Part shown: positions 18,401 to 26,361 of the stretch, piece by piece | Position numbering within the stretch: the stretch's first letter is position 1 | How the letters are laid out: the number at the start of each line of letters is the position of its first letter | Origin: DASZIT01 sp963770635 | Lineage (GTDB): Bacteria > Actinomycetota > Acidimicrobiia > Acidimicrobiales > RAAP-2 | NCBI GenBank assembly: GCA_963770635.1 | Contig: CAVYQI010000007.1 | Coordinates: 337,802-401,801 of the forward strand | Reading direction: 5' to 3' | Length of the DNA: 64,000 nucleotides | Position numbers and translations under genes: made by a program | Notes under the pieces: generated by a model | Databases searched by the model: none | What the model was told of the DNA's origin: nothing | What the model saw: only the letters and a program-made list of their open reading frames with translations

Positions 18401-19148
18401 CCGCTGTGCCCGACGACCCGCTGTCGTAGAAGAGCCCGAGGAGAAGGTCATCTCCGCTTTGCCCGGGGGCTTGGGAGTTGTCGGCGTTGAGCGCGAGGTC
18501 GCCCAGGTCGACTCCGGTCGTGTGCACGTACACGATCGGAGCAGCTGTCTGCCCACCGAAGTTGAAGGCCTCCGTGGTCACTGACGTCGTGAATGTGGTG
18601 TTCGTGTCCATGTTCGGCTCGATCACCGGCGTGCCGGTGGTGGTCCCATCGGTGCCCTGGATAGTGATGTCCGATGTCGTCACCTGAACCTGCTCCGTAT
18701 AGGGCGAGCCATCGTCACAGACCATGACCGTGTCCCCCGAGGCTGCGGCAGCCAGTGCCGAGGAGATCGTCAGGTAACCGGGATCCGTGCAAGACGTGTC
18801 GCCCCCGACGCTCGCTCCGTTGCTCACCCACAAGGTGCTGGCTGTCGCAGAAGCCGGCTCGGACATGACCAAACCGAGGCTCGCGGATCCGAGAAGAAGC
18901 GAAGCGACCGAGAGGGCCACACCTAGGCCCACGTGCCCTAGTGCGTCGAGTCGGAGACCCGACGCCAGGATGCGCCCCCGCTGATGCAGGCGTCGGTCCT
19001 CGTCCTCCACACCTGCTCTTCTCACGAGCTTCACGTACCGATGTAGCCGGCTACCACGGGAACCGACACTCGTTCGTGCTGCGTTCGCGCTATTCACTTT
19101 CGCACCCCCGGTCATTTCCGCACCCCCAAACCGCTGATCGGGCATCAC
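15456..19148 (-). CDS. Large secreted surface protein: beta-helix, Ig-like domain, six GYWL-type repeats
   Basis: This 1,230-residue protein starts with a long basic N-terminus and a hydrophobic export segment (GHVGLGVALSVASLLLGSAS) ending in a possible cleavage site (ASATAS). Residues of about 100-600 look like a right-handed parallel beta-helix (DITIQGTDG, NSNVQEFYKNGIVCNADCTI, SGNTVQGVG). Two tandem domains of about 110 residues follow, each with YFDV and WWNG motifs (DYFDVDLSPSSTFTAV; EYFDVSLSSGNTFTSV). Then come an Ig-like domain (STVTYSAVVSPSSGTGTPTG), a proline linker and six repeats of about 43 residues. It is probably an extracellular adhesin or structural protein. The start used is GTG 19148; a later ATG (MTGGAKVNSANA) is possible. 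Confidence 0.85.
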   Translation of the reverse strand: MMPDQRFGGAEMTGGAKVNSANAARTSVGSRGSRLHRYVKLVRRAGVEDEDRRLHQRGRILASGLRLDALGHVGLGVALSVASLLLGSASLGLVMSEPASATASTLWVSNGASVGGDTSCTDPGYLTISSALAAAASGDTVMVCDDGSPYTEQVQVTTSDITIQGTDGTTTGTPVIEPNMDTNTTFTTSVTTEAFNFGGQTAAPIVYVHTTGVDLGDLALNADNSQAPGQSGDDLLLGLFYDSGSSGTADGLSYTGNPSPSEHADSQSSAMFVNSGSTVTIENSNVQEFYKNGIVCNADCTISGNTVQGVGPTGPGTTGPFSSAQNGIGMWEGASGTVSGNTIEDLDYPAGPQENDTSGVSVFDSSNVAVTGDALTDVQEAIEVESTGSLNPDSVMTGDSVVNNTVNFDSTYTSGPVGTANNADGTEGIVVASYQGSNTSSVAADVEGNLLSGPNFGNTTVTPDVTDTGLQVGDLQTGNYGAVSSGDLSVTAAGNTFTDWTADSTVVGTTGGTVTADLEHNNFDSASAFGVDNLSGTSASEGSGGTADTTGITADATASYWGCSSGPASAPGNGCTVASANVDFSPILSSVELSSSGTNPTTTSAGVTVAATGDGTVNVGAYGATNPETTGFTGTTNDYFDVDLSPSSTFTAVTVTDCSLNGGDILNWWNGSGWVQVAPQNYSATPPCVVANLSSTSSPTISQLTGTVFGAGVSSSPGSGSPPPPPSSGCPSGTTSCQSGTSSTPGGSTGNVANDGVTADASGGEGTVNVGTYSSDPAGALSKGTNEYFDVSLSSGNTFTSVVITDTNLSGGDSLEWWNGTSWAPVVGDPGPTYSSGPPPSVTVTLNSTTSPTLAELTATVFGVVTIPSATQTVVSVPASATQGSTVTYSAVVSPSSGTGTPTGTVAFTTVGTTLCSVVLSGGAGSCTATNAPVGTDTVTGAYTGDSNFAASSGTATLTVSSPSPPPPPPPAKPSGYDMVGSDGGVFVFPLGQASGFFGSLPGLGIHVNNIVGMVPTFNDQGYFLVGRDGGVFAFGNAGFVNSLPGLGVSVNNIVGIEPTLDGKGYWLIGSDGGVFAIGSAGFRNSLPGIGVHVNNIVGIAATPDDGGYWVLASTGQVYNFGDATNFGGPSGVNNATAITPTPSGNGYWVVTANGAVFPFGNAVSFGSLPSSGVTPAFPVIGIVPTNDGGGYWLIGSDGGLFAYGDAAFQGSIPGLGIHVNNIVGAVPTG
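15459..16223 (-). repeat. Six tandem ~43-residue GYWL/SDGGVFAFG repeats
   Basis: Each coding repeat has the pattern GY(W/F/D)-hydrophobic-GSDGGVFAFG, then a GxLPGxGVHVNNIVGI stretch and PT-acidic-G. Four of the six keep NNIVG, while the fourth and fifth are divergent. Six short repeats of this kind could close into a propeller-like disk (inference). Confidence 0.8.
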
Positions 19149-19640
19149 GCTGTTCTACGCATAGCAACCTCCAGCTTTGACACGGTATACCTCAACCCCC
19201 GGTCTACCCACGTCCAGGACTCGGCCGGTCACTCCTCGACCAAGCCATCGCCTGGGCTCAGTGGCGTTCGTGCCGGACTCGTCTTGGACACCTAGCAAGC
19301 CATGACCGCCGCCCAGCGCCTCCAGAATGGCGTCGACTTGCACCGGACGGCGCCCGGACCGAACAACGCACACCCGACGCGGGCGGCGAAGTCCTCTACG
19401 CCCTCCCCATGGCCGAACCAGCCTTGATGGCGAGCTTTTCATCTCGAGCCGGTAGCGGCTGGATCGAAGCACGGCCAGACGCCCCGAACTACGGCTCGGC
19501 GGAAGCTCGTAGTCCGGCGAGCTGAACGGGCGTCCCAAAACGTTCGGGTGCCTCGTGGACTCGGGGTAGACCAGTACATCGGCCTGGGGCGAGACACAGG
19601 CCGATCTTCGTCGATTGCTCGGCCTCGACCTGAACCCCGG
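19149..19640. other. Intergenic region without a convincing gene
   Basis: About 490 bases separate the surface-protein start from the end of bioD. Frames here are short and Arg-rich and match nothing I know. The part next to 19,148 should hold the promoter of the surface protein; I see no strong -35/-10 pair. Confidence 0.4.
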
Positions 19641-20357
19641 CTACCGGTGGATGAGGACGAAGTCTCCGAGACTTGCCTCCTGGCCCGGAATCGTGAAGAT
19701 CTCGACGTCGGCGTCGGCGGCCAGCCATGCGAGGTTGCGTTGGTGGATCTCGTCCAACGCTTCAAACCGGTCGAGGACCACCACCACCGGAACCGGTCTG
19801 GGACTCGAGCCGGGGGCCGGAGCCGCGTCCAATTCACCCACCGCCGGGAGCAGGGCATCCAGCGAGAGGCGCACGGCGTTGATCGTCCCCAACCCGGCGT
19901 CGGCGACGAGGATGACCAGGTCCGGGCGGACGGCGTGGACGAAGTCGAGGGTGTCCCCGTCGCAGGCCTGGGGAGATCTCACTCCCCCGGCCGTCTCCAC
20001 CAGCCCGACATCGACCTGACGGTCGGGCCAGGCCAGTTCCTCGACCAGGTCGGCGATGGTGAAGGGCGGGAGGCCCAGCGCCTCGGCCGCCATCGGTGGC
20101 GCCATGGCCCGCGGATAGGAACGGTGGGGAAGGCAGACGTCCCCGGGCGACTCGCCGGACGCCGCCGCCAATATCTGGGCGTCGGTCGGACCGCCGAGCG
20201 AAGCTCCCCGGTGGTCGACGTCGAACGACTGCGCCGGCTTCCGGGCGGCGACCTGCAGGCTCCGGGACCGCACCTCGTGCAGGAGTTGGGTGCACACCCA
20301 GGTCTTCCCGACCTCGGTCCCCGTCCCACACACCAGGACGACCCGGTCAGGACGCAA
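19641..20357 (-). CDS. bioD: ATP-dependent dethiobiotin synthetase
   Basis: BioD closes the ureido ring of dethiobiotin from 7,8-diaminopelargonate, CO2 and ATP. The P-loop reads CGTGTEVGKTWV near the N-terminus, ARKPAQSF carries the conserved Lys, and VGLVETAGG is the Walker B/switch-like loop. The end VVVVLDRFEALDEIHQRNLA fits the family, with 238 residues in all. I chose the TTG at 20357 because GGAGG lies 5 nt upstream and the P-loop follows within 15 residues. The start overlaps the bioF stop by 11 nt, so the operon bioA-bioF-bioD is tightly coupled. Confidence 0.92.
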   Translation of the reverse strand: MRPDRVVLVCGTGTEVGKTWVCTQLLHEVRSRSLQVAARKPAQSFDVDHRGASLGGPTDAQILAAASGESPGDVCLPHRSYPRAMAPPMAAEALGLPPFTIADLVEELAWPDRQVDVGLVETAGGVRSPQACDGDTLDFVHAVRPDLVILVADAGLGTINAVRLSLDALLPAVGELDAAPAPGSSPRPVPVVVVLDRFEALDEIHQRNLAWLAADADVEIFTIPGQEASLGDFVLIHR

Positions 20358-21603
20358 CGACGCCTCCGAGCCCGACCCGGTTCGCACCGGACCCGCCCTG
20401 CTCGCCTTGCCCGTCTCTAGCGTCGAGGGACGCCAGCTCGGTGACCAGGCGGTCGACCTGCTCATCGGTGTGGATCGACGACAACGTGACCCGCAACCGG
20501 GACGTCCCGGCCGGGACGGTCGGGGGCCGGATGGCCGGGACCCACAGCCCGCGGGCCAGCAGGTGATCCGAGGCCGCCACCGCCCGGGCCTCGTCGCCGA
20601 TGATGACCGGGACGATCGGCGACAGCTGCAGGTGCCCACCTGCGGCTCCGACCGAGTCCGACACCCGGGTCACCAGCTCGGTGAGCCGGCGGCGAAGGGC
20701 CGCGCCTTCAGGTGACCGGACGATGCCAACCGCCGCCAACGCCGCGGCGGCATTGGCCGGAGACGGCGCGGTGGTGAAGATGTAGGGCCGGGCCCGGTTG
20801 ACCAGCAGCTCCACGAAACGGCGGGGTCCGGCCACGAAGCCGCCCAACGAGCCGAGCATCTTGGACAAGGTGCCCACCCGCAGGACGTCCACGTCGGGGT
20901 CGCCGACGACATTCCCGGCGACCGCCGGCAGTTCGGGGCCGAGGACCGCATGGGCCTCGTCGAGGACCAGCAGGGCGCCGAAGCGCCGGGCGACGTCGAC
21001 CAGACCGACCAGATTCGCGGCATCACCGTCCATGGAGAAGATGGTGTCGGACACGATGATCGGCCGCCCGTTGGACGCCGCCACCAGCTTCTCAAGGTGG
21101 TCGAGGTCGTTGTGACGGTAGACGGCCACCTCGGCGCTCGCTGCCCGGCACCCGTCGATGATGGAGGCGTGATTCAACTCGTCGGAGAGCACCGACGCCC
21201 CGTTGGAGGCGAACACCGACAGCACCGACAGATTGGCGGCGAAGCCGGTCGGGAACACGACGGCCCGCTCGCAGCCCTTCCAGTCGGCCAGGGTGTCTTC
21301 GAGCTCGGCATGGACGGGACGGGACCCGGTCACCAATCTCGACGCCCCCGACCCCGCCCCCCAACGATCGAGCGCCCGGTGGGCGGCGGCGATCACCGCC
21401 GGATGGCACGACAGGCCGAGGTAGTCGTTGGAGGCGAACGAGACAGTCTTCGCGTCGGGGTCATGCTCCCCGGCGACGAGGTTGACCATCCGGCCCACCG
21501 GTCCCCGGGCGTCGAAGGTCCGGGGCCGGCGCCACTGATGGGCGGCCTCCACCGTCCGGCACGACGCCTCCACCCAGTCGGACCAGGCCGACGATCCGCT
21601 CAC
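20347..21603 (-). CDS. bioF: 8-amino-7-oxononanoate synthase
   Basis: BioF is a PLP enzyme that condenses pimeloyl-ACP (or -CoA) with alanine to form KAPA, the first step specific to biotin ring assembly. It shows FASNDYLGLSCHPAVIAAAH, GSGASRLVTGSRPVHAELE, the cofactor-stacking region FPTGFAANLSVLSV, the Asp in LLVLDEAHAVLG and the PLP lysine in RVGTLSKMLGSLGG. Length is 418 residues. The GTG start overlaps the bioA stop (GTGA) and has GGAGGAA about 9 nt upstream. A tail of about 25 Gly-rich residues extends past the fold and overlaps the bioD start. Confidence 0.95.
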   Translation of the reverse strand: MSGSSAWSDWVEASCRTVEAAHQWRRPRTFDARGPVGRMVNLVAGEHDPDAKTVSFASNDYLGLSCHPAVIAAAHRALDRWGAGSGASRLVTGSRPVHAELEDTLADWKGCERAVVFPTGFAANLSVLSVFASNGASVLSDELNHASIIDGCRAASAEVAVYRHNDLDHLEKLVAASNGRPIIVSDTIFSMDGDAANLVGLVDVARRFGALLVLDEAHAVLGPELPAVAGNVVGDPDVDVLRVGTLSKMLGSLGGFVAGPRRFVELLVNRARPYIFTTAPSPANAAAALAAVGIVRSPEGAALRRRLTELVTRVSDSVGAAGGHLQLSPIVPVIIGDEARAVAASDHLLARGLWVPAIRPPTVPAGTSRLRVTLSSIHTDEQVDRLVTELASLDARDGQGEQGGSGANRVGLGGVVAS

Positions 21604-22940
21604 CGCCGGTCTTCCTCCCCGACCGAGACGATCGACGCCACCAACACCTCGATCACCTTGTCGATCTCGTCGATGGTGGTGGTCAGGGGTGGCATCAGCA
21701 CCACCACATCCCCGAGGGGCCGCAGCAGAATGCCCCGATGGGTCGACGCCGCACACACCCGCCGGCCCCATCGCTCGGCCCCCGGGGGCGGATCGAGGTC
21801 CACCCCCACCATCAGTCCGCGTTGACGAACGTCTCCGACGCCGGGGAGACCGACGACCTCGTCGCCCAGCTTGACGGCCAGGTGTTCCGCCACCGCCACC
21901 ACATTGGCCAGCACGTTCCACTCGTCGATGAGCTGGAGATGACGATGGGCCACCGCGCAGGCCAGAGCATTCCCGCCGTAGGAGTGGCCGTGGTAGAAGG
22001 TCCTCTCGCCGAGATCGGCGCCGTCGAAGGCGGCGAACACCTCGCCGGAGGCCACCGTGGCCGACAGCGGCAGATAGCCGCCGGTGATCCCCTTACCCAG
22101 ACACAACAGGTCGGGACGGAAGTCGGGCCCCGCCCACTCGGAGGCGAACAGCTTGCCGGTCCGGCCGAACCCGGTCGCCACCTCGTCACAGATCAGCAGC
22201 ACCCCGTGCTTTCGACAGGCGGCGCCCAACCTGGACAGGTCGGCAGGCTCGGCCACCAGCATGCCGGCGGCTCCCTGGACCAGGGGCTCGATGATGACCG
22301 CCGCCAACTCGTCGGCGTGGGCACCGACGCACGCCACCGCCTTGTCCACCCAGTCGGGTGAGGCGTACCCCGGAGTCCGGATGACCGGGAACCGCAGCGG
22401 GTCGAACAGGGCGGTCCCGAAGCCACCGTCCCCCAACGACAGCGCCCCGACGGTGTCCCCGTGATAGGCGTCGCCGAGGGCCAGAAACCGGGTGTGGCCG
22501 GGTTCACCCCGGTTGACCCAATACTGGAAGGCGATCTTGGCCGCCTGCTCGACGGCCACCGCGCCATCGGAGGCGAACAGCAGGTGGGCGCGGTCGACCG
22601 GCACCACCGCGGCCAGCGCCTCGGCGAACTCCACCACCGTCCGGTTGCCGTTCCCCAACAGGGTGGTATGGGCCACCCGGTCGAGCTGGTCGACCAGGGC
22701 GGCATCCAGCTCAGGGACGTGGTGCCCGAGGGTCATGACCCACAGCGAGGAGATGGCATCGAAGTAACGCCGTCCGTCCACATCGATCACCTCCCGCCCC
22801 TCCGCCCGCTCCACGGTGATCGGCGAATTGCCCTGGTAGGCAGCCATTTGGGTGAAGCCGTGCCAGACCACGCCGACGTCCCGGGCCGTCCACCGGTCGG
22901 CGTCGGAGGTCGGTGGTCGGGAGATCGGCGCCGGAGTCAT
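21600..22940 (-). CDS. bioA: Adenosylmethionine-8-amino-7-oxononanoate aminotransferase
   Basis: BioA uses SAM as amino donor to convert KAPA to 7,8-diaminopelargonate. This class III aminotransferase has WHGFTQMAAYQGNSPITVER (substrate-side N-terminus), YFDAISSLWVMTLGHHVPEL, the PLP-phosphate region LLFASDGAVAVEQAAKIAFQ, AYHGDTVGALSLG, the Asp in LLICDEVATGFGRTG and the PLP lysine in CLGKGITGGYLPLSATV. Length is 446 residues from ATG 22940. It is the first gene of bioAFD and is divergent from the riboflavin synthase gene, sharing an 83-bp upstream region. Confidence 0.95.
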   Translation of the reverse strand: MTPAPISRPPTSDADRWTARDVGVVWHGFTQMAAYQGNSPITVERAEGREVIDVDGRRYFDAISSLWVMTLGHHVPELDAALVDQLDRVAHTTLLGNGNRTVVEFAEALAAVVPVDRAHLLFASDGAVAVEQAAKIAFQYWVNRGEPGHTRFLALGDAYHGDTVGALSLGDGGFGTALFDPLRFPVIRTPGYASPDWVDKAVACVGAHADELAAVIIEPLVQGAAGMLVAEPADLSRLGAACRKHGVLLICDEVATGFGRTGKLFASEWAGPDFRPDLLCLGKGITGGYLPLSATVASGEVFAAFDGADLGERTFYHGHSYGGNALACAVAHRHLQLIDEWNVLANVVAVAEHLAVKLGDEVVGLPGVGDVRQRGLMVGVDLDPPPGAERWGRRVCAASTHRGILLRPLGDVVVLMPPLTTTIDEIDKVIEVLVASIVSVGEEDRR

Positions 22941-23010
22941 CGGCGAGAGTCTTATGCAGCCCGGCGGGCAGGTCGAACCGGTGCGAGGGAGAGCCGCCAA
23001 ACCCGCCCGG

Positions 23011-23016
23011 TACAAT
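23011..23016 (+). promoter_or_regulatory. -10 box of ribC (leaderless)
   Basis: TACAAT, a near-consensus -10 box, lies 7 nt before the ATG at 23024 within the 83-bp bioA/ribC divergent region. There is no Shine-Dalgarno sequence. Confidence 0.6.
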
Positions 23017-23023
23017 GCCGGAC

Positions 23024-23518
23024 ATGGATCGCATCGGCCTGGTCGACACCATGTTCGCCCGCTACGACATGGGTGCCGAGGCGGCCAGCGAGTTGGCCTC
23101 CTGCCCCGGCTACGGTGAGACCTTCGAGATCGTGCGGCGGACGGTGCCCGGGTTCAAGGACCTCGGGGTCGAGTGCAAGCGGCTGATCGAGAACGAGAAG
23201 TGCCGGATCGTGGTGGCCATGGGCATGCCCGGGAAGGCGGCCATCGACCAGGTCTGCGCCCACGAGGCCGCCCAGGGGATCATGATGGCCCAGCTGCTGA
23301 CCTCGACCCACATCCTCGAAGTCTTCGTGCACGAGAACGAGGAGGAGGATCCGGCCAAGCTGGCCCAGGTGTGCGTCAACCGGGCCCGGAGCCACGCCCG
23401 GAACGCCTACTGGATGCTCTACGAGCCCGAGCAACTGGCCCGGCGGGCGGGCCAGGGGGTGCGGCAGGGCTACGAGGACGCCGGTCCGATCGCCGTCGAT
23501 CGAGCCGGGTCCCGCTAG
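23024..23518 (+). CDS. ribC: Riboflavin synthase, archaeal type
   Basis: This enzyme dismutates two 6,7-dimethyl-8-ribityllumazine molecules to riboflavin. The sequence has the archaeal RibC pattern, a relative of lumazine synthase, not the two-barrel RibE of most bacteria: MDRIGLVDTMFARYDMGAEA, VRRTVPGFKDLGVECKRLIE, RIVVAMGMPGKAAIDQVCAH, EAAQGIMMAQLLTSTHILEV and VRQGYEDAG. The length of 164 residues matches archaeal enzymes (about 155), whereas bacterial RibE is about 200. It is monocistronic. An archaeal-type enzyme in an actinobacterium suggests ancient transfer or differential retention; whether a RibE also exists cannot be seen here. Confidence 0.9.
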   Translation: MDRIGLVDTMFARYDMGAEAASELASCPGYGETFEIVRRTVPGFKDLGVECKRLIENEKCRIVVAMGMPGKAAIDQVCAHEAAQGIMMAQLLTSTHILEVFVHENEEEDPAKLAQVCVNRARSHARNAYWMLYEPEQLARRAGQGVRQGYEDAGPIAVDRAGSR

Positions 23519-23527
23519 GCAGTCGCC

Positions 23528-24637
23528 CTAGGCGGCGGGATCGTGCGGGAGACCGAGGGTTCGCTCGCCGATGATGTTCCGCTGCACCTCGGAGGTGCCG
23601 CCACCGATGGTGAGGGCGGGCGCGAACATGAACCCGAAGCTGTAAATCGCCTCGGCCCCCACCCCCACCAGCATCCCCGATGAACCGACGAGGTCCCGGG
23701 CCAGGTCCATCACGTGCTGACCGTGCTCATCGGCCAGCGCTTTGCGCACCGAGGCCTCGGGTCCCGGGTCGGCCCCCGACACCGCCGCCGAGACCATGCG
23801 CAGGCGGAGCAGGCGGAGGATCTCGCCTTCGGACCAGACCTGCGCCAGGCGCTGCCGGAACAGCGGGTCCGAAGTGCCGCCCGACTGCTTCACGTGCTCG
23901 ACCAGGTCTTCGGCGGTCGGTCCCATTCCCCACAGCGCGCCGGCGCCCGACAGCGACACCCGCTCGTTCCCGAGGGTGACCTTGGCCAGGCGCCAGCCGT
24001 CCCCTTCGCGGCCGACCAGGTTGGCCGCCGGGATCCTGACATCATCGAAGAACACCTCGTTGAAGGTGTGGGTCCCGGTCATGTCCACCAGCGGCCGGAC
24101 GGTGATGCCGGGGGCGTCCATCGGGCAGATGAAGTACGAGATCCCCTGATGCATCGGCGCTTCCGGGTCGGTGCGGGCCAGCAGGATCCCGAACTTGGCC
24201 ACGTGGGCATAGGAGGTCCACACCTTCTGGCCGTTCACCACCCACTGGTCGCCGTCCCGCTCGGCCCGGGTGCTGAGGGAGGCCAGATCCGAGCCGGCCC
24301 CCGGCTCGCTGAACAGCTGGCACCAGATCTCCTCGGCCGACAGTATCGGGCCGAGGTAGCGGTCCTTCTGCTCCTCGGAACCGGCCCGGATGAGGGTCGG
24401 GCCAGCCCAGCCGATACCGATGGTGTTGGTCGGACGCTTGAGGCCGGCCCGCTTCAACTCGTCGTCCACGATCAGCTGGGTCTCCGGGTCGGCACCCATC
24501 CCCCAGGGCTGGGGCCAGTGCGGGGCAACATATCCGGCCTCGGCCAGCTCCCGGGCCGAGGGCTTCGGGTGCTCGGCCAACCACGACCGCACCGACACCC
24601 GGCGGGGGTCGCCATCAGGGGGAAGGGCAAAGTCCAC
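23528..24637 (-). CDS. Acyl-CoA dehydrogenase
   Basis: This FAD enzyme oxidises acyl-CoA at alpha-beta. It has PHWPQPWGMGADPETQLIVD (FadE-type N-terminus), CQLFSEPGAGSDLASLSTRA, VNGQKVWTSYAHVAKFGILL, MHQGISYFICPMDAPGITVR and the ending FGFMFAPALTIGGGTSEVQR NIIGERTLGLP, with GGTSEVQ the FAD/tetramer contact. The start is set at GTG 24637 because TACGCT lies 7 nt upstream; upstream sequence is Pro/Arg-rich and unconserved. It is divergent from an acyl-CoA ligase, so both may serve one lipid or steroid side-chain pathway (inference). Confidence 0.9.
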   Translation of the reverse strand: MDFALPPDGDPRRVSVRSWLAEHPKPSARELAEAGYVAPHWPQPWGMGADPETQLIVDDELKRAGLKRPTNTIGIGWAGPTLIRAGSEEQKDRYLGPILSAEEIWCQLFSEPGAGSDLASLSTRAERDGDQWVVNGQKVWTSYAHVAKFGILLARTDPEAPMHQGISYFICPMDAPGITVRPLVDMTGTHTFNEVFFDDVRIPAANLVGREGDGWRLAKVTLGNERVSLSGAGALWGMGPTAEDLVEHVKQSGGTSDPLFRQRLAQVWSEGEILRLLRLRMVSAAVSGADPGPEASVRKALADEHGQHVMDLARDLVGSSGMLVGVGAEAIYSFGFMFAPALTIGGGTSEVQRNIIGERTLGLPHDPAA

Positions 24638-24644
24638 GGCCGCC

Positions 24645-24650
24645 AGCGTA
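24645..24650 (-). promoter_or_regulatory. -10 box of the acyl-CoA dehydrogenase gene (leaderless)
   Basis: On the minus strand TACGCT lies 7 nt before the GTG at 24637. The same hexamer precedes maf. Confidence 0.45.
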
Positions 24651-24705
24651 GGCTGCTCCGGTTCGGCCGAGACAATCGGCCACGGGTGACAAGGGGTGGC
24701 AGCGC

Positions 24706-26361
24706 ATGACCAAGTGGAATTTCGCAGACGTCTGGGAAACGGTGGCCGAGACGCTGCCCGAGGCTCCCGCCCTGACCCAGGGGTCCCGCACCCAGTCGTG
24801 GCAGGAGACCGACCGCCGGGCGGACAACGTGGCGCGGTGGCTCCTGGGTGCCGGCGTGGCCAAGCAGGACAAGGTTGCCCTCTACCTCTACAACTGCCCC
24901 GAGTACATGGAGGCAACCTTCGCCATCTTCAAGATCGGCCTGGTGCCCATCAACACCAACTACCGGTATGCCGACAACGAGCTCGCCTACCTGTGGGAGA
25001 ACGCCGACGCGGTGGCGGTGGTCTTCCACGGGGTGTTCACCGAACGCATCGAGGGCGTCCGTGACCGGGTCCCAGGTATCCGAAGCTGGTTGTGGGTGGA
25101 CGACGGGACCTCTCCCTGTCCCTCGTGGGCGGTGGCCTACGAGAGCGTCGCCACCGACGACGCCACCCGCGATGGTGCCGGCGACGCCGGCGAGCGGACC
25201 CGGGCCCCGTGGGGACGGAGCCCCGACGATCTCAACCTGCTCTACACCGGCGGGACCACCGGCATGCCCAAGGGGGTCATGTGGCGCCAGGATGACCTCT
25301 TCGCCCTGTTGAACGGATCGGGTTTCCGGCAGTACGGCGAGGAGGCCGGCGTCGAGGGAGTCCGGCAGTCCCTGTCCGAGCAGGGACCGGGGATGACCCT
25401 GCTGCCGGCCTGTCCCCTGATGCACGGGACCGGAGGGTTCACCGCCCTCGAGTGCCTGAGCGAGGGAGGCAGAGTGGTGCTGCTGGCCTCGCGGCAGTTC
25501 GACCCGATCGAGCTCCTCGACACCGTGGAGCGGGAGAAGGTCAACGGCCTGATCATCGTGGGCGACGCCTTCGCCAAGCCGATCCTGGCCGCGCTGGACG
25601 CCGATCCCGATCGATGGGACCTGACCAGCCTGATGGGGATCATCTCCTCCGGGGTGATGTGGAGCGAGGAGACCAAGCAGGGTCTGCTCCGGCACCATGC
25701 CAACATGCTGCTGGTGGACGCCTTCTCCTCGTCGGAGGCCCTGGGCATGGGCAGTTCGATCTCGTCGGGGGCATCGGCCGCCCACACCGCCCAGTTCACC
25801 CTCGGCCCGTTCGTCCGGGTCCTGGATCCCGACGGCCACGACGTGGTCCCCGGCTCGGCCCAGCCCGGCGTGCTGGCCCTCGGAGGCCGCATCCCTCTCG
25901 GCTACTACAAGGACGAGGTGAAGACCGCCGCCACCTTCCGCACCATCGACGGTTCGCGCTACTCGATACCCGGGGACTACGCCGAGGTGCGGGAGGACGG
26001 GAGCATCCACCTGTTGGGCCGGGGCTCGGTGGTGATCAACACCGGCGGCGAGAAGGTCTACCCCGAAGAGGTCGAGGAGGCCATCAAGACGGTCGGCGGA
26101 GTCCAGGACGCGGTGGCGGTCGGGATCCCCAACGAACGCTTCGGCGAGGAGATCGTCGCCGCGGTGGAGCTGGCCCCTGGCACCCCGGAAGGATCGGTGG
26201 CCGAGGACGCGGTCATCGAGCACGTGAAGGGTCAACTGGCCTCCTACAAAGCCCCGCGCCGGGTGCGGTTCGTGGCCACCATCGGTCGCTCACCGTCGGG
26301 CAAGGTCGACTACGCCAGGATCCGGGCCGAAACCGCGGCGTGGGTGGGCGTTGAGCTCTGA
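24706..26361 (+). CDS. Acyl-CoA synthetase (AMP-forming, FadD-like)
   Basis: The enzyme activates a fatty or related carboxylic acid to its CoA thioester through an acyl-adenylate. Motifs are the P-loop-like LLYTGGTTGMPKGVMWRQDD, the adenylate-binding VDAFSSSEALGMG, the GDYAEVREDGSIHLLGRGSV hinge region and the catalytic lysine context GRSPSGKVDYARIR near the C-terminus. Length of 551 residues is normal. It resembles mycobacterial FadD enzymes used in lipid and sterol degradation, but the chain length is not predictable. It is divergent from the acyl-CoA dehydrogenase across 68 bp. Confidence 0.93.
   Translation: MTKWNFADVWETVAETLPEAPALTQGSRTQSWQETDRRADNVARWLLGAGVAKQDKVALYLYNCPEYMEATFAIFKIGLVPINTNYRYADNELAYLWENADAVAVVFHGVFTERIEGVRDRVPGIRSWLWVDDGTSPCPSWAVAYESVATDDATRDGAGDAGERTRAPWGRSPDDLNLLYTGGTTGMPKGVMWRQDDLFALLNGSGFRQYGEEAGVEGVRQSLSEQGPGMTLLPACPLMHGTGGFTALECLSEGGRVVLLASRQFDPIELLDTVEREKVNGLIIVGDAFAKPILAALDADPDRWDLTSLMGIISSGVMWSEETKQGLLRHHANMLLVDAFSSSEALGMGSSISSGASAAHTAQFTLGPFVRVLDPDGHDVVPGSAQPGVLALGGRIPLGYYKDEVKTAATFRTIDGSRYSIPGDYAEVREDGSIHLLGRGSVVINTGGEKVYPEEVEEAIKTVGGVQDAVAVGIPNERFGEEIVAAVELAPGTPEGSVAEDAVIEHVKGQLASYKAPRRVRFVATIGRSPSGKVDYARIRAETAAWVGVEL

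Noticed and set aside
19155..19538. 127-codon minus-strand frame upstream of the surface protein
   Set aside because: The Arg/Gly/Ser-rich sequence has no recognisable fold, ribosome site or homology signal; it is likely non-coding.
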